From Macrocybe gigantea (lineage: Eukaryota; Basidiomycota; Agaricomycetes; Agaricales; Callistosporiaceae), in contig SJRY01000272.1 in assembly GCA_011319805.1 (NCBI GenBank), positions 248,001 to 312,000 on the forward strand: a DNA stretch of 64,000 nucleotides, in the 5' to 3' direction. Shown here piece after piece: positions 9,760 through 20,627 of this stretch. A model generated the notes under the pieces. It was not told where the DNA came from and searched no databases. It saw only the letters and a program-made list of their open reading frames with translations. Positions within the stretch are counted from its first letter, which is position 1. Every line of letters begins with the position of its first letter. Both the position numbers and the translations under genes were made by a program.

Positions 9760-12166
9760 ATGATGTCAGGCTCCACCCTCAATACAATCGATGCACCGGC
9801 GGGTCGGCGAGCCTCCGTCCAGTTTTCGTTATCTATTCCGGGATCCAGAGATTCTTCCCGTTCGTCCTCGCCAGCGCGACCATCCGGTGATGATTCCTTT
9901 TCCTTAAGGCGCACAGGCAATCAACCCCTGGGCAACAACACCTTCGAGGTACAGGAACTCATGAACGGCCTGCAACGAGTCGCTGCCGCGTCAAGAAAGG
10001 GCAGCCTCGGGCAGAGTCGTCAAGTGGACGTCTATGACGCCCTGTTGCCACGCTGGCGCGCTGCTATTCGACGCAGGTTGGTCAAGGCTGTACGTCGCGA
10101 GTCGGACGTGATCGCAAAGATGCAGGTCAGTCAATTGTCGCTGGCTTTGATCACACTTGCATATACGCTGTATCGTTTTGATGGCAATCGCTTCTCTTCT
10201 TTTCTTCGGTCGTTGAGTGCCGAGGGATGACTCTGCGCTGAAACATGTCGTTCAGCTCACGGCCATCACTCCCCGAAGCATATGTCTTACCGCTATCAGA
10301 GATTCGCCATTTTTCAACTTCACAGACGAAGACCTAATTGACGCAATTTTGCTCGTAGGATGTGATTAGAGCACCTTGGTTGGATGCTTACTTTGTCTAC
10401 ACTTCTTCCTTGGGAACACATACATTCTTTATGATTCTGATCCCTGCATTTTTCTTCTTTGGCTACGAAGAACTAGGCATTGGGTAAATCTTGGTATTCT
10501 ACTTTTCTCTCTCTTTTTTGACCTCGATTTTTTACAGACTAATAATGGTCCTGGCGTTGGGTGTTTATTGCGCCTCGTTTGTCAAGGATCTCGTTTGTTC
10601 ACCTCGTCCATTTGCGCCACCCGTGACGCGTCTAAGTAAGCACGATACTAGAGTCATTTGCGCTTACACCACTTCTCATGTCGCGTTATTTTGGTAATCC
10701 AGCAATTGGGACTCATCATCTTGAATACGGGTTCCCGTCCACGCACTCCACGAACTCTGTTTCGATAGCCTTGTACTTTTTCGCCCACGTCCACCAGTTG
10801 GCGACAATACCCTCATCGCCACGTCAACTGGTTGCTGCAGTCCAGAGTACTACGAGCACCGTTGCATCAACTGTCCTGCTCAACACAGTCGACGCCGCAG
10901 CCTCTGTGGAGCCGGTCATATCGGCGCAACTTTACAACGCCATAATGGTGGTCTTGTCCATTTACACGTTCTCCATCGTTTTTGGACGGCTCTATACCGC
11001 CATGCATTCACTCACTGATTGTGTAGCCGGCGTCGCTATGGGCGCGGCAATCTGGTGGGCTCACAGTAGCTGGGCCGGCATTCCCGTCGCTTTGTCGCCT
11101 TCGAATCCGTTGTACTGGCTGTACGTGTCGCTGTGGCCAAGCGCGCTCAACAGCACGGGCACGCTTATCATGCACGTCGGAAAAGGTCTCGGAGCGGGAA
11201 AGTGGATCGACTCCTGGGTCCGCCAAGGCGGGTGGGAAGTGCCACTGATCCTCGTCCCGTTGTTCTTGCTGGCCGTGAACCAACATCCGCAGCCTGTCGA
11301 CGACTGTCCGTGCTTCGAAGATGCGATTGCGTTTGGGAGCGTAGTGCTTGGTGCTCTGGTCGGGAGCTGGGTGTCCGCGTACTACGGTTTTGGAGGAAAT
11401 AGAGTCACCGTCATGCCTGGGAGCGGATGGGTGTACGAGATGGGGCAGTGGATACAGATCGAGAGAACGTGGAGGGACGTGGCCGTCTGGTGGTCGTTCG
11501 CGGCTTTGAAAATGTCATTCGGTAAATTATCTCATTTTTCTTGTCCAGCCGGGTGTCTCATCTGCTCCGCGCAGGCATCCTCGTCATCTTCGCTTGGCGC
11601 ATTCTCGCCAAATCGATGCTGCATTTAGTCCTGCCGCCCACATTCCGCACGCTCGCGCGCGTCTTTCAGCTGCCGCATCGCCGATTCTACACGCCCGCGA
11701 CGGACTACAAGAGCGTGCCGAGCGAGTTCAACGCCGGGGACGGTGGATTTGGCATCCGGCCTATTCCCAGCGTGATCGATCTTCCCGAAGCGCGACCGTC
11801 GGCGTCGAGATTGGCGGCATTGGCAGCGGGAGCGGCGTACGTGGTGCGGTGGCCCACGCGAACGGCGACAGGGAAATCAAGATGAGGCTCAATGGCGCTG
11901 CGGAGAAGGCGAGGTTGGAAAACGGCCGCCAGCATGTCGAGCCGAAGGGGGAGCCAGTGGGGAAGGACAATCTGTTGGTCAAACATTACGATGCTGACGG
12001 TAAGTGTGTACTTGACTTGAGTGACTTTTTTCGATGACTGTTGTTATCATCGGTATCAGTTCTGACAAAAGTGGTTGTGTATTCCGGAATTGCAATTCTT
12101 GTGGCGAATGTTCTGCCGGCGTTGTTTGAGGTGTTGGGGTGGGGCGTTCGGTCATGGGTGGAATGA
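9760..12166 (+). CDS. LCB3: Dihydrosphingosine/sphingoid-base 1-phosphate phosphatase (Lcb3/Ysr3 type)
   Basis: This is a multi-pass ER enzyme of the PAP2 superfamily that dephosphorylates long-chain base phosphates and so returns sphingoid bases to ceramide synthesis. The three phosphatase motifs are all visible: KDLVCSPRP (K-x6-RP), GFPSTHS (PSGH-type) and GRLYTAMHSLTDC (SR-x5-H-type). A serine-rich N-terminal tail precedes helix-forming exons such as LGTHTFFMILIPAFFFFGYE. The C-terminal exon (TKVVVYSGIAILVANVLPAL) ends at 12166. MMSGS at 9760 is the likely start, although an in-frame ATG exists at 9688. The linker is read in two frames: IPSVIDLP and ATVGVEIGGIGSGSG join only if one C is added to the CCC at 11784-11786. 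That is probably a lost base rather than inactivation. Confidence 0.88.
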
Positions 12167-12342
12167 TTCGTAGTACGATCCTCAGAATTTCACAAGCAGT
12201 CTGTTCTTTCCTTTGTGTATTTATAAACTATCTTACCATTCCATCTACACAATTTTGCAATTGACTTTCTCATTATTGTCGAAACGCAGAGGAAAGACAA
12301 GATGTGAGGCATAACAAGGGTTCAGGCACGTCGTACGTTCTC

Positions 12343-14769
12343 TCAAAATAGCTCCTCTTCTTCCGGTTTCCAATTCTTCGCCTGGTCCCAATACCCTTTC
12401 AACTTATCCCCAAGCACTTCCCGCGCATCCCTATCGGTCGGGCAATTCTTGCCCTTAAAACCGACAAACGATCTGTCCCTCAGCTGCCCCTCCCATATGA
12501 GCCAGCACTTGTTGTCTTCCAGCGACGCCCCTGCATCACCGTTTTCGTCGGCGCCGTTTGACGTGCCGACACCGGAACCGTTGTCCGCGAGGGCGGGCTC
12601 GCCGACTTCCGACTCTTGGTCCTCGAGCACGACGTCCTCCCCGCCGCGCGGCCGCGCAGGTTCCATCCACGCGATTCGATGCAGCATGAGCCGCTTGTAG
12701 CTCTTGATGGCCTTCTCGGATCCCTCAACGTACACCATGTTGAATTGAGGGTGGAAGATGGTGACGCCGGTCAGGCCGAGTTGCTCCGCGTTCCTGCGCA
12801 CCTTAAACTGGTGAGAAGGATCGGAAAGAACTTTGACTCTGATTGGACGAGAACATTAAGCGATGCAAAGAAAAACAAAGGGTGGAGATTTTCTCACTTG
12901 AAGACAGCCCCAATTATGCCCTTCTTCTCCTGTTCTAGCTTCTTGTTCTCGATTTTCTCCCTCCTCTGCTCGTCCGTCAGTTTTCGCTCAGCGTTCATCT
13001 TCTCGTGAGTGTGCTTCCTCATGGCGACCTCACGCCGGACGCGCGCTTCGACACGGGTCGGGTCTTGGATAGCATCCGAGGTCAAGACTTTCATCAAGTT
13101 TTTGAGACCGACTAGAAAGCGGCAATCAGCACCGATGCTTCAATCGAAATAGTTGTCTCGACTGTAAACCGACGAACCTTTGGGTGGGTCAGGGGGCAGG
13201 AGACCCATACGAATACGGTCTCGCTTATCTTGTAGTTCTGCCTGACGTTTCAGCTTCCTCATCTTCTTTTGTTCCTATACCAGCAACGTAAGCGAGAACT
13301 GCTATGTAATACTTGCAGATAATGACGAACCTTGGTTGTTAGTTTCAACGGTTTCAGAGCATTCTTGTTCTTATCTCCAGGTGCAGGGATAGGAATGGGG
13401 TGTTGAACATATATAGTAATGGGGGAACCATCCGCCTTGATGTTAAGGTTTTCCATTCCCAGAGCAAGGTCGTCGTAAGTTTTGTTGGGTAATAATGCGG
13501 CATCCCACCATTCGGCGTCTGGTGGCGCAGGTCGCTATCAACCACATCAACAAAACAAGGGTAAGGAATGGATGAGTATGGTTTGCATACCTTCAAATTC
13601 TTTTCTACCGTCATTTCGCTATCAAGTCCAGCTTTGCGAGCACTCTCAGCAATTCTTTGCTTTAAAGCTTCTAATTGACTTTCCTGTCTCATTTGGTTCG
13701 CCATCGCAATGTATTTTCCTTTCGGATTGAACCTGAAACTGCGTCCGGCTCGCTCCCTTGGCGCGCCTTCAAATCCTGTATCTTTAACAGCAGCAGCATA
13801 TGGATTTGCTGTTTCCGGAGTGGGCACCGGGGTAGGTGCCGGTGGAGGCGTAGGAACATTGCGAACATTCGCCTGACACAAAAATAAGACACCGCTGACA
13901 TTATAGAGCGATAGGCTTACCTTGATCGAAGCAAATTTCGGTTGCATGGGCTTGTACCTGTCCTTCTTCGACTGAGGCAGAGTCGGTGTGGTTTCCAACA
14001 ATAAGGGATGGGCAGCCATCTTCAGCCCAGCACCTTGTTGCGTCTGTTCCGTAACGGGAGTGCCCTTTTTACTTTTAGTTTGGGGCATGGACTATTTTCG
14101 ACCTCAATCGTAGAGTTCACTGGAAGGAGAAAGGACACGACTAACCATGTATGGGTTGTCCTTAACAGCCAATTTGCTTTGCGCTTCCGCGACTCGGCGT
14201 TTGGCCTCAGACACGCGACGAGCAAGGTCATCCGAAATGCCAGGAGCAGGCGACCGGGAGGCAGGGGTAGGACCGCTTGATACACTCGGGGAGTGGTTAT
14301 TCACTGTCGGTGGAGGGAGAGGAGGTTTAGTGGGTATCGGCGCCTTGATTGAGGATGACGATGATGACGAGGGTGGTGTCCATCCCAACGCAGACGTCCT
14401 CATGGCCGCTACCTTCGCCGCAATCTCTGCGCGTTTCTGAGCGATGAAGTCGGGCCCGGGAGCTTGCTAAACAGTAAGGAAGATTTTTAGAAATGGTAAG
14501 AGACTCGATGACCGCAACTCATACTGACCGCTGTCGACGACGATGGAGCATTACTGACAGTCTGGGGTGGAAATGGGTTATAGAATATGTTAGAACGAGA
14601 GTTGAAACATGATAATTCACCTTCAAAAAGAAGAAAGAAGACTCACATCGCTGTTGGGGAAGACTCAATCAGCTCAGAAATGGAACATGTCAAGTAAGGC
14701 AAACCTTTTCAGTTTCTTCGCTTCTGGCCCATCTACGCTTGATTCTAGTGCTCTCTTCTTGTCGCTCAT
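12343..14769 (-). CDS. PRP3: U4/U6 small nuclear ribonucleoprotein Prp3
   Basis: PRP3 is a U4/U6 snRNP protein needed for tri-snRNP assembly and pre-mRNA splicing in the nucleus. The start MSDKKRALESSVDGPEAKKL at 14769 leads into a proline/serine-rich N-terminus, a coiled region (ARRVSEAKRRVAEAQSKLAV), the conserved PRP3 core (FRFNPKGKYIAMANQMRQ, EWWDAALL, KKMRKLKRQAELQDKRDRIR, GLLPPDPPK, KVLTSDAIQDPTRVEARVRR), and the C-terminal DUF1115 domain (ERKL through VRRNAEQLGLTGVTIFHPQF, WLIWEGQLRDRSF). The C-terminus is YWDQAKNWKPEEEELF. All introns are short GT-AG and no frame break is needed. It is divergently paired with the uL16m gene, only 121 bp away. Confidence 0.94.
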
Positions 14770-14890
14770 TGTTCAATTTGCAGTTTGCTGAAGAGCTGCG
14801 GAGGACGTCCGGCGAGCGTATTGGTGACGAGGAAGGCTGGATGCCGATTGGAGGTGGTTGGCTTGAGAGCAGAAGCCCATTACATAAGCA
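14770..14890. promoter_or_regulatory. 121-bp bidirectional promoter between PRP3 and uL16m
   Basis: The start codons of PRP3 (14769, minus) and uL16m (14891, plus) are 121 bp apart, so both promoters and leaders must fit here. No TATA box is evident, as expected for housekeeping genes. Confidence 0.5.
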
Positions 14891-15717
14891 ATGTTTTCTC
14901 TTTCTTCACTGTCACGGTCGTTGTGGTCGACGGCTAACAGAGTTTCGTCGGCGTCTCAGCATGTCGTTACTGCTCTCGGACCACTCAGCATATTTGCTCG
15001 TGGACGAAATCAACTTGCTCCCCGCCAGGTGAAGCACGTCAAAAGACACAAGGGGCGCATTCCTATTCCCATCGGAGGCTCCATCAAGGGCACGACGCTA
15101 GCGTACGGCGAGTGGGGAATCCGGATAAAGGGCGATGGCGCTAGACTTACCGCAAAACAATTGACGACTGCGGAAGAAGTCATCAAGAAGAAAATCAAAG
15201 TCTTCAAGGGGAGTAAGGTATATTTGAGGGTCTTTCCCGACATTCCCGTCTGCGTGAAGGTGAGCATGCTGTTTCGTGGTAAAGCACCAGCAAGACATAC
15301 TAAACTACTCTTAAGGGAAATGAAACGCGAATGGGAAAGGGAAAAGGGACATTCGAGTATTGGGCTACACGGCAAGTTCAGACTTGGCTCACTGAAATGA
15401 CCTATTGACCGCCCATGTTCAGTGTACCCACGGGTCGTGTAATCTTTGAAATTGGAGGTGTACCAATCAGAGAAGAAATTGCCAGGGACAGTCAGTCCTT
15501 TTTTTTTATTCCTCTTTAGAGTGCGCTTCACCGTGTCTGCAGTTCTTCGTCAGGCGGCAGCGAAATTGCCAACCAAGATGGAGTTCATTAGTCGCTCAAC
15601 CCTCCTCGGCTTGGAAACCTCATCCTACCTCCCAAACCAGTTGCGCCTGCTGCTGACGAACTATTGGCAGTCCCTCCTTCTGCTACTGGTACTGTCCAGA
15701 CCACTGCACACACATGA
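14891..15717 (+). CDS. MRPL16: Mitochondrial large-subunit ribosomal protein uL16m
   Basis: This is a structural protein of the mitochondrial large ribosomal subunit. A serine/arginine-rich targeting sequence (MFSLSSLSRSLWSTANRVSS) precedes the L16 fold: VKHVKRHKGRIPIPIGGS, ALAYGEWGIRI-type segment TTLAYGEWGIRIKGDGARLT, VFPDIPVCVK, then across introns ETRMGKGKGTFEYWATR, VPTGRVIFEIGGVPIREEIA and LRQAAAKLPTKMEFISRST. One intron (15372-15422) begins GCAAGT and ends AG, a GC-AG intron that alone keeps the conserved frame. After FISRST the family residues PPRLGN appear only if one C is added to the CCC at 15600-15602; with that change the stop is at 15715-15717, otherwise at 15725-15727. Confidence 0.9.
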
Positions 15718-16212
15718 TACATCTTGAACCCAAATACCAATGCCTTACGTGTAGAACCCACCATTTTATAATCGCTAATGGATCGGTTTGTCGGCAACAC
15801 ACTGCAGACGCGTGGAAGGCGTATAATTCCCCATACCAATTTTACTGATTCCGTACATTATTCCTTAGCTTTAAGCATAAAATCCAGAGTTGGCCGAACG
15901 TTTCACCTGCGCACCTTCGAATAATCAACGCCCTTAGACTCTGCGGAAAGTCAAGAAAACGTGGCACAGGCTTGGCTTCTTTGAATCTTATTATCCTGGC
16001 TTGCTCCCTCAGCAAAGTTACCAATCCATCTGCCTCAGGAGGTGTACACAGGATTCTTGCTCCGACCTGCTCTGGCTCTATACACCCAAGGGACTATTTG
16101 GCTCAATATATATCCACTGATTACAAGTTCATCCAGATGTTAAGCCAGAACTGTCTACCAAGCCATCATACGAGTACCGACTCCTGGTCGACTAAAGGCA
16201 TGGCGTCGCATA
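15718..16212. other. Convergent 3' intergenic region
   Basis: About 500 bases between the 3' ends of the uL16m and aminotransferase genes. I see no conserved frame, RNA gene or repeat. Confidence 0.45.
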
Positions 16213-17852
16213 TCAAAACCACGACCCGAGACGTGCGAACAGTGAAGTAAAGAGACCAAACGTCCCGGCTGGTAACAGCTGCAATTTCTCGTCTCTCTCC
16301 AACTCCGGCCATCTCTCCCACCCAAGAGCGTCTTCCATCCGCTGCAGTCCGACGCGCACAAAATCGCGCCTCACAGCAAACGTGAACCGGAACCATCCGC
16401 TCTCCTTCATGTGATAGCCAGCTCCTGAGCCGACCACGACGCCGTTCGTGATGAGGAACTCGTACAATGCGCCCTCCCTCTCTCGCATGTCGCTTGCTGG
16501 CTTAAATTGGACCCGAGGACCATATCGATCGACATCAGAGAGGATCGTCCCTAAGTCAATCATGAGGAAGTGGCCTGCCGACGAAGGCACATATGGAATT
16601 TTGTGATACTGGAGCCAGGCGGTCAGATATTCGTAGGATTCTGTCCGAAGTTTCTGATTTCTGGACAGGAATGCATCCAGGTACTCCGCATCCGTTAGGA
16701 TAGCGGACCAGAGCGAGGCGGCTGGCGAAGCCACGAGCATGAAAAACGATCCAACTGTGAGGCTCTGGATCAATTTCGGGTTGGCCTGTGACACGAACAA
16801 GCCGATGCGGAATCCATTGGCATTGAAGTCCTTCGACATTCCATACACGACATGAACTCGAGCCGGGTTGACGTGAATGGATGCAAGGTCTAGAGAAAGA
16901 ACAGACACGAATGGCTGAGGATCTGGCATGTCCCTGGAAGGAAAAACGGAGAACGCGTAGATCTCATCGGAGATAAGGTGCAGATTGTGCTTTTCGCAGA
17001 ACTGGCAGTAAGCAATGATCACGCTTGGAGGGTAGGTGCGCCCGAGTGGATTGTGAGGGTTGCACAGTATCACAGCCTTGACAGGTTTTCCCTTTCTTTC
17101 GCTCTCTTGGAGCGACAGTTCGAGATGATTTACTTCCTTGAGTGTGAACATCTCCGAGATTGGGACGTGGACAGGCACAGGCATGACATCGTTCTGGATG
17201 ACAAAATCGTTGTCAAATCCAGAGAAATACGGGGCGGCTATGAGGACGGCATCACCGGGTTGCCCAGCACTCTCGCGACCTGGTTCAGCACGGGGCTGAG
17301 CCCGGCGCCCATAACAAGATGATCAGGCATGACGGGTAGATGTGGCTTGAAACGGGAATTGAGGAAGCTGCAGACGGCACTGCGCAGGCGCGTCGTGCCC
17401 GTGATGGCATCACCGTATGAAAAGTCCTAGTTCGTTGTGAAGATAAACTTGGAGGTCAAGGCACTACTATGAAATGGTATGCCGCCACGAGACTCACCGA
17501 ATGTGTTAAACTGAACTTACTCTCATAATAGGCCTTCAATTCGTCCTTCATCAGTGCGTTCTCAGCGACGCCCTGCCAGACATAATTTAATACCAGCTAT
17601 TTTAGCGAGTGATAATGTGGGCGCACGAAATTGACGATTCCCTAGATTTATTGAATCAACGCTGCTGTCAACTCGCAGAATATCAACAACTACACCGACC
17701 TCGGGATTCGTGATGGGATCATACGCATTGCTAATGATCCTATTAAACTGCAAAACCGCCTTGCCTTTCTCTGCCTGTGTTTGGCCTTTGGCTGAAAGGA
17801 TCGGTTCCTTCAATGTAGTCTCTGAAGGACAGTCGATCGAGTTGTGGATCAT
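16213..17852 (-). CDS. PLP-dependent class I/II aminotransferase, ACC-synthase-like
   Basis: The model of about 435 residues starts at MIHNSIDCPSETTLKEP (17852) and reads LSAKGQ, NAYDPITNPE, YGDAITGTTRLRSAVCSFL, VMGAGLSPVLNQVARVLGN, APYFSGFDNDFVIQND, ILCNPHNPLGRTYPP, LHLISDEIYAFSVF and YGMSKDFNANGFRIGLFVSQ. The lysine of GMSKDF is the Schiff-base residue, and NPHNPLGR, DEIYA and the C-terminal RFTFA arginine bind cofactor and substrate carboxylate. Overall it resembles fungal 1-aminocyclopropane-1-carboxylate synthase-like proteins, which are often aminotransferases rather than true ethylene-pathway enzymes. The amino acid used is unknown. A TATAAATAG box lies about 75 nt upstream. Confidence 0.86.
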
Positions 17853-17925
17853 GGTGGTGAGCGAAGTTCTAATTCAAGTTGCAACGTATTGCACTCCTGC
17901 ATTAGCCGCTGACGGCATTGATGAA

Positions 17926-17934
17926 CTATTTATA
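17926..17934 (-). promoter_or_regulatory. TATA box of the aminotransferase
   Basis: TATAAATAG on the minus strand, about 75 nt upstream of the aminotransferase start at 17852, a normal spacing for a core promoter with a short leader. Confidence 0.5.
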
Positions 17935-18306
17935 TGACACGCTGAAGAAGAAGGTATTAACAGGATCATATCCGTATGAATGAATGGAGAGCAGCTCTTT
18001 AGACAACGTGAGAAGGCAGCTAGCTGGTTGTCATCTGCCTGTTCAGTTCCAAGCTGGATTATACAGAGCATAAACTCGAAATGAAAAGACGTAAGGAATT
18101 TCTTCCTTGCAATGAAAAGTTTAAAATCTCAAATTTCTGCATGAATCATCGCAAACTTGCATACAGAGGGCTGCAAAGATGAGTTGCAGATGGCCAAACT
18201 TGAAGCTCGCACATTCGACTCTGGGTCTCGTCGCGATCATGTGACCATGTCATTCACTTAGCGGTGACTTGCAATTGAAATCGTCAAAAACCAATACAAC
18301 GCATGT

Positions 18307-18881
18307 ATGACTTCAATGTCTCGCTCCATGCGGCGCCTCGGCGACGCCCTAAGAAGCCCCTCGCGTCCACGATTCTATGATACGCGGCACGACACAAGGT
18401 GAGATGAGGCAATTCTTCTCTTTGCTCCGGCCGATTTTCGCATCGGTAAATGCGTCATATTGAAAGTAATTACAACAAGGTCATTTACTACGGGTCAGCC
18501 ACCTTACAGTTTGCCTCGCAGTAGCCAAGACGAAATGCTACAAGGGGGCGAGTCTGAGCAATATATTCATTCGCCATCCTCCAATCCAACAGTATTTTAG
18601 AATGTAGGTTTTCGAGTATGCTAAGTGATGTCAGCCTGAAGTCGAAACGGATCGCAGACAACTCCTTGACAGGCGGGTCCAAAAACGAAGCCGGTAGTAT
18701 GGAATGTTTAGTATATCGTATAGGTCGATAGCTTGGCCGGGTGAGATACCCCTTCTCCACCGACATGGGCTTCGCGAAAAACGAACCCAGCACTGCCAAA
18801 AGATTCTATGGCACTTACAGATCCGGTGCGGATGTGGAAAGCTCCATTAATTCCAGATGCTGGTGCTGCATCCCGAAATAG
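18307..18881 (+). CDS. Possible small orphan protein with a cysteine-rich C-terminus
   Basis: No family is recognised. Four short stretches join with GT-AG introns in matching phases: 18307-18398 (MTSMSRSMRRLGDALRSPSR start), 18510-18591 (SSQDEMLQGGESEQYIHSPS), 18635-18693 (PEVETDRRQLLDRRVQKRS) and 18821-18881 (GADVESSINSRCWCCIPK, stop). The third exon is preceded by a CTAAG branch-like sequence. The product would be about 95 residues: a basic, serine-rich N-terminus that could be a targeting sequence, an acidic middle and a C-terminal RCWCCIPK that could be lipidated. It occupies the otherwise empty space between the aminotransferase and formyltransferase genes, on the opposite strand. Each exon is short, so chance cannot be excluded. 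Confidence 0.33.
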
Positions 18882-18994
18882 TTAATTGTTTGATTCCGTC
18901 TCGCATTCTACACCGGAAAATCTACTTCGTATCCATACAGCATGTTAATCCGACAGAAACGGTAATGAATACGAATCAGGCCAATGGCAGTGAG

Positions 18995-20528
18995 CTATCG
19001 GAATTGTTTTGGAGAAAATTGGACATGTCCCTTGGATAGCAGACCCAGTCCTTTGATCCCATTCCACCAATCCTTCGCGGTAGTCAACGCTTTCCCTTCT
19101 TGCTTCATATGAGCTACGCCTAGGATCGATCCATTCCCACAGCGCACGATGAGCGTCCCAGATGATTTATGCAGAGTCGCCGAGCCTGGCGTTGACATCA
19201 GAGATTCAGCGGCGTCGGGAGGAGTGATCGTCAACGCATGCAGTTGAACTGATTTCTCGTAACCGTGCGATGATAGAAAGGTAGTTAGGGGCCGCTGACG
19301 AGGAGGCCAGTAAGTTAAAAGCGATCGAGAACGGTCTACGCGGGACGACGCACCTGGTGTGATATAGCTCGATGGCGTCGGATTATGCTTTCTGCGGTCA
19401 TGGAATCAAAATCGACGATTGAATCTTCAAGGGAGATGGCCGGCGCATGTGTTATAGGCTGTGATGTGTCCTGGGGCTTGCAGACTGCCTGAAAAGCGGT
19501 CAGAAACGACGCTTAAAAAGCGACCAAAATAAACAAAACTACCTTTCCAACCTTCATGTCCCGCAAAACGGATGCGAGTAACTTTCCACCTTCGCGGGCC
19601 AAAGTCGCACGCAAGTCTCTGAACATGACATCTTCGCCCAACGGCTGCGCAAATCCGTACATCACAATCAGAGAAGAAATTTGCAATGACGTGATTTCGC
19701 GCGCACCAATCTCGACGAGGCCCAAACGGATCCCGCATCGATCCCTTCCTTCCACTTCAACATCTCTATGATGCACACACCCGTTTCTTTGTCTCCGTTC
19801 ATGATGGCGTGCTGGATGGGCGCCGGCCCTCGGTATGCTGGAAGAAGCGAGGGGTGGACGTTCAGTCTTCTGTTCGGCTGGAATAGGTCGAGGATCGCAG
19901 CAGGGACGATGCGTCCGAACGAGGCGGTGACAATAACGTGGTTTAAATGTGGAGACGTTTCGACGGGGAAGAAAGGCATCGGAGGCTGAGGGGGACATTG
20001 TTATATTCCTTGAGATGTTCAGTCAACTAATGCTGGTATCCGACTCACCCTCCACTGTCTGAATTCCGGCTTATTGGATGGGAGATAATGCACCGGCAGT
20101 TTCAGCGAGTCTGCCAACTGGTCAAGCGGGGCTAACCCGGGCTGCAGTCAGAGGGAAGTGCAGTAAATCACGAGAGCAGGCGAAACTCGAGAGATTCAAG
20201 TTTGCATGCAGATGCTTACAGGCAGAGTGTCTGGACCGACGGCGTTCATCCTCCTGAGGGTTTGTAGCTACCCATATATTTTCCCAAACATCTGAAGACA
20301 AGTCTCGTCATCGCATCTCCGAAAAAGTCAATCTGAAACGAATGACGAACCTGAGGCTCTGTGCAGTTCCTCCAGAACGAGACAAGAAAATTCATCGCGG
20401 CCGAGAAATAGGATTCTGAATTTTGACCGCGTTCCATCAGAAATATGTGATAGACGTCTGGTGTTGGTATGATAAAATACTGGAGAAGCGAGGAAATTTC
20501 GGATCTTGGCCAGACGCGTGGACAACAT
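18995..20528 (-). CDS. FMT1: Mitochondrial methionyl-tRNA formyltransferase
   Basis: The enzyme formylates initiator Met-tRNA in mitochondria using 10-formyl-THF. The start MLSTRLAKIRNFLASPVFYH at 20528 gives a basic mitochondrial presequence; an in-frame upstream ATG at 20591 gives a less typical one. The catalytic domain is clear: RILFLGRDEFSCLVLEELHR, VWENIWVATNP, SPLDQLADSLKLPVHYLPSN, VIVTASFGRIVPAAIL and LNVHPSLLPAYRGPAPIQHA with the catalytic Asn-His, then WKEGIDAGSVW with the catalytic Asp. The C-terminal tRNA-binding domain is more divergent (SLEDSIVDFDSMTAESIIRR, VRCGNGSILGVAHMKQEGKA, SPKQFR). All junctions can be drawn with GT-AG and no frame break. Confidence 0.92.
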
Positions 20529-20627
20529 CCTCGACAGCGACAAAGCACACGGGTCGAGGGATGCATGAAATGGAGATGCAAACAAGTCCAATCAACGCGT
20601 CCACGTCTTTGCTACAGATACATGAAC

